Shown one piece after another: positions 60,045 to 64,000 of a stretch of DNA of 64,000 nt (position 1 is the stretch's first letter; each line of letters begins with the position of its first letter). Origin of the DNA: Streptomyces avicenniae (GTDB lineage: Bacteria > Actinomycetota > Actinomycetes > Streptomycetales > Streptomycetaceae). The notes beneath the pieces are model-generated. The model was not told the DNA's origin, did not search any database, and worked only from the letters and a program-made list of their open reading frames with translations. Made by a program: the position numbers and the translations under genes. The stretch is from assembly GCF_000719135.1 (NCBI RefSeq), contig NZ_JOEK01000003.1, forward strand, positions 186,001 to 250,000. Reading direction: 5' to 3'.

Positions 60045-60674
60045 TCAGCACGTACCCAGCATCTCGTCCAGCGCGGCTTTCTCGTCTTCGTCCACGGCGA
60101 GTTCCCAGGTGTGCTTCACGCTCACCCACATCCGGGCGTACGCGCAGTGGAAGTCGGCCGTCGGCTGCCAGTCGGCCGGGTCCTGGTCGCCCTTGGAGCG
60201 GTTGGACGAGGCGCTGGCCGCGAGGAGTTGCGGGTGGTCGAGGTCGTTGGCGAAGTCCTGGCGGCGGGGTGTCGTCCACTCCGCCGCGCCCGAGCGCCAC
60301 GACTCGGCGAGCGGCACGATGTGGTCGATGTCCACCTTCGAGGGGGACGTCAGCGTCGCGCCGTCGTAGGGGCTGACCCAGGTGCCGGACTCGACGCGGC
60401 AGTTGGCGCCGGTCGTGACGTCGCTGCCGTCACGTTTCAGCACGGTCTGCCGCGTGGTGCAGCCGCCGCGCGTGATCCAGTGGGGGAACTTGTCGCGGGA
60501 GTAGCCGGACATCCCGGCCTCGGGGGCGACGGTCAGGGCGGCGAGTTGCGTGCGGGCGGTCGCGGCGTCGGGGATGCCGGGCGGCGCCGCGTGGGCCGGG
60601 CCCGGCACGAGCAGCGTCACCAGGGCGGCCAGGACGGCGACGAGGGTGGTGGGGAGGGGGCGGGGGGAACGCAT
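60045..60674 (-). CDS. Secreted HNH endonuclease (DUF1524/GmrSD C-terminal type)
   Basis: 209 residues with a Sec signal peptide (basic MRSPRPLP, hydrophobic LVAVLAALVTLLVPG, cleavage after AHA). Mature domain: SPYDGATLTSPSKVDIDHIV with the DHIVPLAESWRSG His/Asp core, WTTPRRQDFANDLDHPQLLA, SNRSKGDQDPADW (Asn), then HCAYARMWVSVK. Cysteine pairs likely form disulfides outside the cell. Extracellular nuclease, possibly nutrient scavenging or defence against free DNA. ATG 60674 follows GGAGG. Confidence 0.9.
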   Translation of the reverse strand: MRSPRPLPTTLVAVLAALVTLLVPGPAHAAPPGIPDAATARTQLAALTVAPEAGMSGYSRDKFPHWITRGGCTTRQTVLKRDGSDVTTGANCRVESGTWVSPYDGATLTSPSKVDIDHIVPLAESWRSGAAEWTTPRRQDFANDLDHPQLLAASASSNRSKGDQDPADWQPTADFHCAYARMWVSVKHTWELAVDEDEKAALDEMLGTC

Positions 60675-60825
60675 CGGGTACCTCCGGTGGTGCGGGGTCA
60701 CCTGACTACCGGTCTACCCGATGGTGATATCTCCATGACGGAACGTCATGTCGGGCGGCGGTGCGCCCCGCACCCGCGCGCCCGGGGCGCGCACCGGATG
60801 CCCCGGTGCGCGCCGCGCGCGTCGG

Positions 60826-61422
60826 TCAGGCGACGTGCGGGATCTGCGTCCCCTCCGGGGGGTTGCCGTAGTGGTCGTTGATCTTGTTGATCTCCGACTG
60901 GAGGTACAGCGCGTGCGCGCTGAGCAGGAGCACCAGCACGCACGAGATGGCCGGGCTGCACGTCGGCGCCATGCCCGCCGCGCGCTGCGCCTGGGCGACG
61001 CGCTTCCCCGTGTTGTAGGCCGTGATGAACATCGGCACGTAGATGAAGCAACCGGGGAAGACGGCCAGGACGGACAGCGCCGGGTTGACCTCGATGCGGC
61101 TGTCGTACTGCGACAGCTCCTTGTTGATCTTGTACCACCACACCAGGTGGTAGATGCCCAGCGTGATGATCGGCAGGCCCAGCCAGACGGCGAAGACGTT
61201 GCGCGAGCGCATCGCCCTGCCGAAGCCGGTGGCCCCCTGCGGCACGCCGTAGGGGGCGGGGGCGCCGGGCGGCGGGGCGCCGTACGGGGCGGGAGCGGCG
61301 GGCGGCGGCGCTCCGTAGGGCGCCGAGGCGCCGGGCTGCGGCGCGCCGTACGGTCCCTGGGCCCCGTAGGGGCCTGGCTGCCCGGCCGGGGACGGGCCGG
61401 GCGGGGTGTGGTCAGTGCTCAC
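60826..61422 (-). CDS. DUF4234-type membrane protein with Pro/Gly-rich tail
   Basis: 198 residues. N-terminal 80 residues consist of PYGAPPP-type repeats; then a DUF4234-like domain: SRNVFAVWLGLPIITLGIYH, LVWWYKINKELSQYD, ALSVLAVFPGCFIYVPMFIT, and a last helix near ISCVLVLLLSAHALYLQ. GTG 61422 is chosen because GAGGAG lies 10 bp before it; the upstream in-frame ATG at 61440 contains that ribosome-binding site. Confidence 0.82.
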   Translation of the reverse strand: MSTDHTPPGPSPAGQPGPYGAQGPYGAPQPGASAPYGAPPPAAPAPYGAPPPGAPAPYGVPQGATGFGRAMRSRNVFAVWLGLPIITLGIYHLVWWYKINKELSQYDSRIEVNPALSVLAVFPGCFIYVPMFITAYNTGKRVAQAQRAAGMAPTCSPAISCVLVLLLSAHALYLQSEINKINDHYGNPPEGTQIPHVA

Positions 61423-61682
61423 GACTGTGAGACTCCTCATGAGTTCGAAACGGTCCGGCGCGCGGTCGCCCCGGTCCGGTGGGGACGGGCGGCGGAGCGC
61501 GAAACGACACACGGGGAGCGAGCCCCCGACCCGCGCGAGTGCATATTCGACCGTCTGTCCTGTTGTCGTGTCCAGAGGGTTCACCGACCTGTGGCGAAGT
61601 CGGAACACGCCCCCCACGGACGCCCCGCGCGCGCCGGGGCCCGGATTCGTCCCCGGCGCCCCCCATCCGGGAGGATGGGGAC
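61423..61682. other. Divergent promoter region, DUF4234 gene / folD
   Basis: 260 bp without a supported gene; a relatively A+T-rich patch near 61540-61600 may hold both promoters. folD ATG is preceded by GGGAGGATGGGG. Confidence 0.5.
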
Positions 61683-62558
61683 ATGAGCGCGAAGATTCTG
61701 GACGGCAAGGCCGCCGCGGCGGCCATCAAGTCCGACCTCACCGCCCGGGTCGCCGTTCTGCGGGAACGCGGCGTCACCCCAGGGCTCGGCACGCTGCTGG
61801 TCGGCGACGACGTCGGCAGCCAGAAGTACGTCGCGGGCAAGCACCGTGACTGCGCCGCCGTCGGCATCGCGTCGCTCCAGCGCGAGCTGCCCGCGACCGC
61901 CTCCCAGGCCGACATCGAGGCCGTGGTCCGCGAGCTGAACGACGACCCGGCGTGCACCGGCTACATCGTCCAGCTCCCCCTGCCGCGCGGCATCGACGTC
62001 AACCGCGTCCTGGAGCTGATCGACCCGGCCAAGGACGCCGACGGCCTGCACCCGACGAACCTCGGCCGCCTCGTCCTGGGCGAGCCCGCTCCGCTGCCGT
62101 GCACGCCGAACGGCATCATCGCCCTGCTGCGGCGCGGCGGCGTCACGATCGACGGCGCGCACGTCGTGGTCATCGGCCGGGGGATCACGGTCGGCCGCTC
62201 CCTCCCGCTGCTGCTGACGCGCCGCAGCGAGAACGCCACCGTCACGCAGGTCCACACCGGCACCCGTGACGTCTCCGCCGAGCTGCGGCGGGCCGACATC
62301 GTCGTCGCCGCCGTGGGCGTGCCGCACCTGGTGAAGCCGGAGGACGTGAAGCCGGGCGCCGCCGTCCTCGACGTCGGCGTCAGCCGCGACGAGAACGGGA
62401 AGATCGCCGGTGACGTGCACCCGGGCGTCGCCGAGGTCGCGGGCTGGCTCTCGCCGAACCCCGGCGGCGTCGGGCCCATGACCCGCGCGATGCTCCTCCA
62501 GAACGTGGTCGAGGCCGCGGAGCGCGCCGCCGCCCCCGACGTCCTCGCGGCGGACTGA
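61683..62558 (+). CDS. folD: Methylenetetrahydrofolate dehydrogenase/cyclohydrolase FolD
   Basis: 291 residues. Makes 10-formyl-THF for purine synthesis. [20 protein letters not shown] (catalytic Tyr and Lys), [70 protein letters not shown] (NADP site) and [23 protein letters not shown] 61683. The DUF3017 gene overlaps its end (ATGG/TGATG). Confidence 0.97.
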   Translation: MSAKILDGKAAAAAIKSDLTARVAVLRERGVTPGLGTLLVGDDVGSQKYVAGKHRDCAAVGIASLQRELPATASQADIEAVVRELNDDPACTGYIVQLPLPRGIDVNRVLELIDPAKDADGLHPTNLGRLVLGEPAPLPCTPNGIIALLRRGGVTIDGAHVVVIGRGITVGRSLPLLLTRRSENATVTQVHTGTRDVSAELRRADIVVAAVGVPHLVKPEDVKPGAAVLDVGVSRDENGKIAGDVHPGVAEVAGWLSPNPGGVGPMTRAMLLQNVVEAAERAAAPDVLAAD

Positions 62559-62935
62559 TGGCGCCCGGCAGCTACCCGACGCGTGGCACCGCCCGCCCCG
62601 AGGGCGGGCGCCGCATCGCCAGCGGCTCCGCGCCCGCGCCCATCCGCCAGTGGCCGCTGCTCGCCGTCCTCGGCGTCACGCTGCTCGGGCTGCTCGTCAC
62701 GCTGGCGAACTTCCGCGTCGGCCTGCTCCTCGTCGGCGGCGCGCTGCTCGGCGGCGCGGTGCTGCGCGGCTGGCTCCCGGCGGTGGGGATGCTGGCGGTC
62801 AGGTCGCGCTTCACGGACGTGCTGACGTACGGCGTCCTCGGCGCGCTGATCGTGCTGCTGACGCTGATGGCGGAACCGGCCCCGTGGCTCGAACTGCCCT
62901 TCCTCAACGACCTCCTCCGCTTCTCCGCGGGCTGA
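62558..62935 (+). CDS. DUF3017 membrane protein
   Basis: 125 residues. Three or four hydrophobic helices: [62 protein letters not shown]3017 proteins follow folD in many actinomycetes; function unknown. ATG 62558 overlaps the folD stop by one base, so it is co-translated. In related Streptomyces malate dehydrogenase comes soon after; here a restriction locus intervenes. Confidence 0.88.
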   Translation: MAPGSYPTRGTARPEGGRRIASGSAPAPIRQWPLLAVLGVTLLGLLVTLANFRVGLLLVGGALLGGAVLRGWLPAVGMLAVRSRFTDVLTYGVLGALIVLLTLMAEPAPWLELPFLNDLLRFSAG

Positions 62936-62979
62936 GTCGGCCTCACCGCTCCCTCCCGCAAGCCGAAGGTGCGCCCCCT

Positions 62980-63930
62980 GTGATCAACGCCGACAAACCG
63001 CAGCGCTGGAACGACGACGTGCGGGCATCCGTGCGGCTCTACAACGCGTGGTTCCTGGCGGCTGCTCCCCAGGCGTACCAGGACACGCGGCTGGTCACGG
63101 TGCACGAGGTGGAACGGGCCTTCGGCTGGACGGCCGACATGACGGCCGTCACCCCCGAGGTGCTGGAGGAGCACCCCGATGTCCTGGCCGCCCTCCGGAT
63201 GAGCACCGCGCCCCCGCTCGCCAGGGACCGCCTCGTCGGCCTCTCGTCCGGGTCGAGGTCGCTGCTGGACTCGATGGAGAAGAGCGGGCGGCTCCCCCCG
63301 AGGATGCGGCGGGAGGTGCTCTCGGGGCACCTCCGGCGCATGTGCGCCGTCCTGAACGACCTGCTGGACCAGGACCTCTTCCCCTGGTCCCGCACGGGCG
63401 GCCCGGTGGACCCGCGGCAGCGCGAGCGCGCCGCCACCGTCGTCGCCGACCGCCTCTGCGGAGCCGTCGCGGACCCGATCGTGCGGAACGCCCAGGAGCA
63501 GCGCCAGTTGGCGCTGATCGAGGAATGGCTGCTCGCCCGCGGGTACAGCAGGAAGGCGCACCCCGCGTCCTTGCCGCTGCGGACCATGCAGCCCGGCACC
63601 TTCTCGTTCCGCCAGATCGTGGTGGTCGGCGACGGCCACCCGGTCAACATCCCCGTCGATGCCGTCATCCAGCCGCACACCCCGCGCCCGCACGGCTTCC
63701 CCGTCCTCATAGAGGCCAAGTCCGCGGGCGACTTCACCAACACCAACAAGCGCCGCAAGGAGGAAGCCGCGAAGATCCACCAGCTCAAGGCGACCTACGG
63801 CGCCGACATCTCGCTCCTCCTCTTCCTCTGCGGATACTTCAACACCGGATATCTCGGGTACTCCGCGGCGGAGGGGCTCGACTGGGTGTGGGAGCACCGC
63901 ATCGACGACCTGGAGGCCGCGGGTGTCTGA
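62980..63930 (+). CDS. Type II restriction endonuclease, SalI/XamI family
   Basis: 316 residues, essentially the length reported for R.SalI of Streptomyces albus G (315). It starts INADKPQRWNDDVRASVRLY and shows the RE_XamI family pattern throughout. Landmarks: TVHEVERAFGWTADMTAVTP, SSGSRSLLDSMEKSGRLPPR, VADRLCGAVADPIVRNAQEQ and RQLALIEEWLLARGYSRKAH. The PD-(D/E)xK-like core is VNIPVDAVIQPHTP followed by PVLIEAKSAGDFTNTNKRRK (Asp then Glu-x-Lys). It ends FNTGYLGYSAAEGLDWVWEH. Predicted to cleave GTCGAC; specificity is inferred from family and from the apparent lack of that site in this window. GTG 62980 lies 44 bp after DUF3017. Overlaps the next gene by eight bases, as in an R-then-M operon. 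Confidence 0.88.
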   Translation: MINADKPQRWNDDVRASVRLYNAWFLAAAPQAYQDTRLVTVHEVERAFGWTADMTAVTPEVLEEHPDVLAALRMSTAPPLARDRLVGLSSGSRSLLDSMEKSGRLPPRMRREVLSGHLRRMCAVLNDLLDQDLFPWSRTGGPVDPRQRERAATVVADRLCGAVADPIVRNAQEQRQLALIEEWLLARGYSRKAHPASLPLRTMQPGTFSFRQIVVVGDGHPVNIPVDAVIQPHTPRPHGFPVLIEAKSAGDFTNTNKRRKEEAAKIHQLKATYGADISLLLFLCGYFNTGYLGYSAAEGLDWVWEHRIDDLEAAGV

Positions 63931-64000
63931 CAGGCTGCGCGAGACCGAGGAGCGGCGGGTCGTCCTCCAACGCGAACTGGACTCGGAACGGACGCAGGCC
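63923..64000 (+). CDS. Start of the partner gene, probable SalI/XamI-type DNA methyltransferase (partial)
   Basis: Only 26 codons are in the window: GTG 63923, MSDRLRETEERRVVLQREL and on, a charged helix likely to be coiled-coil. The frame runs off the right edge. Identification as the methyltransferase rests on position: R.SalI and M.SalI are adjacent in one operon in S. albus G, and a restriction gene needs a protecting methylase. No methylase motif is visible yet. Confidence 0.55.
   Translation, partial: MSDRLRETEERRVVLQRELDSERTQA

Noticed and set aside
60045..60674. HNH nuclease as part of the restriction locus
   Set aside because: It has a signal peptide and disulfide cysteines, lies on the other strand and is separated by three core genes; it is an extracellular nuclease.

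Overview
This 64 kb window is a chromosomal core segment of a high-G+C actinomycete, almost certainly a Streptomyces. Support comes from the extreme third-position G+C, frequent GTG starts, GTGA/ATGA overlaps, and the order of developmental and housekeeping genes (whiD, bldM, a ShbA-type sigma factor, guaB, guaB3, the eukaryotic-type kinase pair, sucCD, purNH, folD). The block alr-tsaE-tsaB-rimI-tsaD-groES-groEL1-whiD-sigma-guaB-guaB3 matches the mycobacterial alr to guaB3 region (whiD being the WhiB3 counterpart), so most of the window is vertically inherited. I see no tRNA, rRNA, insertion sequence, prophage or CRISPR array.

Layout. 0.5-7.9 kb: an HAAS-like membrane protein, a TetR repressor with an MFS exporter and a palindromic operator, truA, a degenerate inositol-phosphatase-like gene, a secreted protein, a broken NUDIX gene, then the rplM-rpsI ribosomal operon with a clear terminator. 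8-20 kb: cell wall and cofactor genes (glmM, coaA, a shortened GlmS-like protein, acpS, NAD(P)H-hydrate repair, alr) and the tRNA t6A genes (tsaE, tsaB, tsaD) with rimI. 20-31 kb: a THUMP-like methyltransferase, a polysaccharide deacetylase, groES-groEL1 under two CIRCE operators, whiD/bldM with a textbook sigma-BldN promoter, a ShbA-like sigma factor, guaB and guaB3.

31-48.7 kb: a catalytically degenerate nucleotide-sugar dehydrogenase, glpD, an active Ser/Thr kinase followed by a pseudokinase, a PGPGW membrane protein, a HIT protein, an aldehyde dehydrogenase, a chorismate mutase preceded by a 27-residue leader ORF and attenuator-like hairpin, guaA, an Lrp-type regulator divergent from a methyltransferase across a palindromic operator, and pcrA. 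48.8-64 kb: an LytM peptidase, icmB, sucCD, a degenerate sigma-like protein with a DUF6350 membrane protein, purN-purH, a secreted HNH nuclease, folD and DUF3017. At the right edge is a restriction-modification locus whose endonuclease belongs to the SalI/XamI family (predicted site GTCGAC), followed by the start of a likely methyltransferase.

The most notable observation joins that last locus to the whole window. Reading all 64 kb by eye I found no GTCGAC site, although roughly 20 would be expected from composition, and in-frame Val-Asp pairs are written GTC-GAT or GTG-GAC instead of GTC-GAC. This suggests long-term selection by a resident SalI-like enzyme. A second theme is the number of genes that keep a family fold but have lost key active-site residues (GlmS-like, inositol-phosphatase-like, L,D-transpeptidase-like, nucleotide-sugar dehydrogenase-like, and a pseudokinase).
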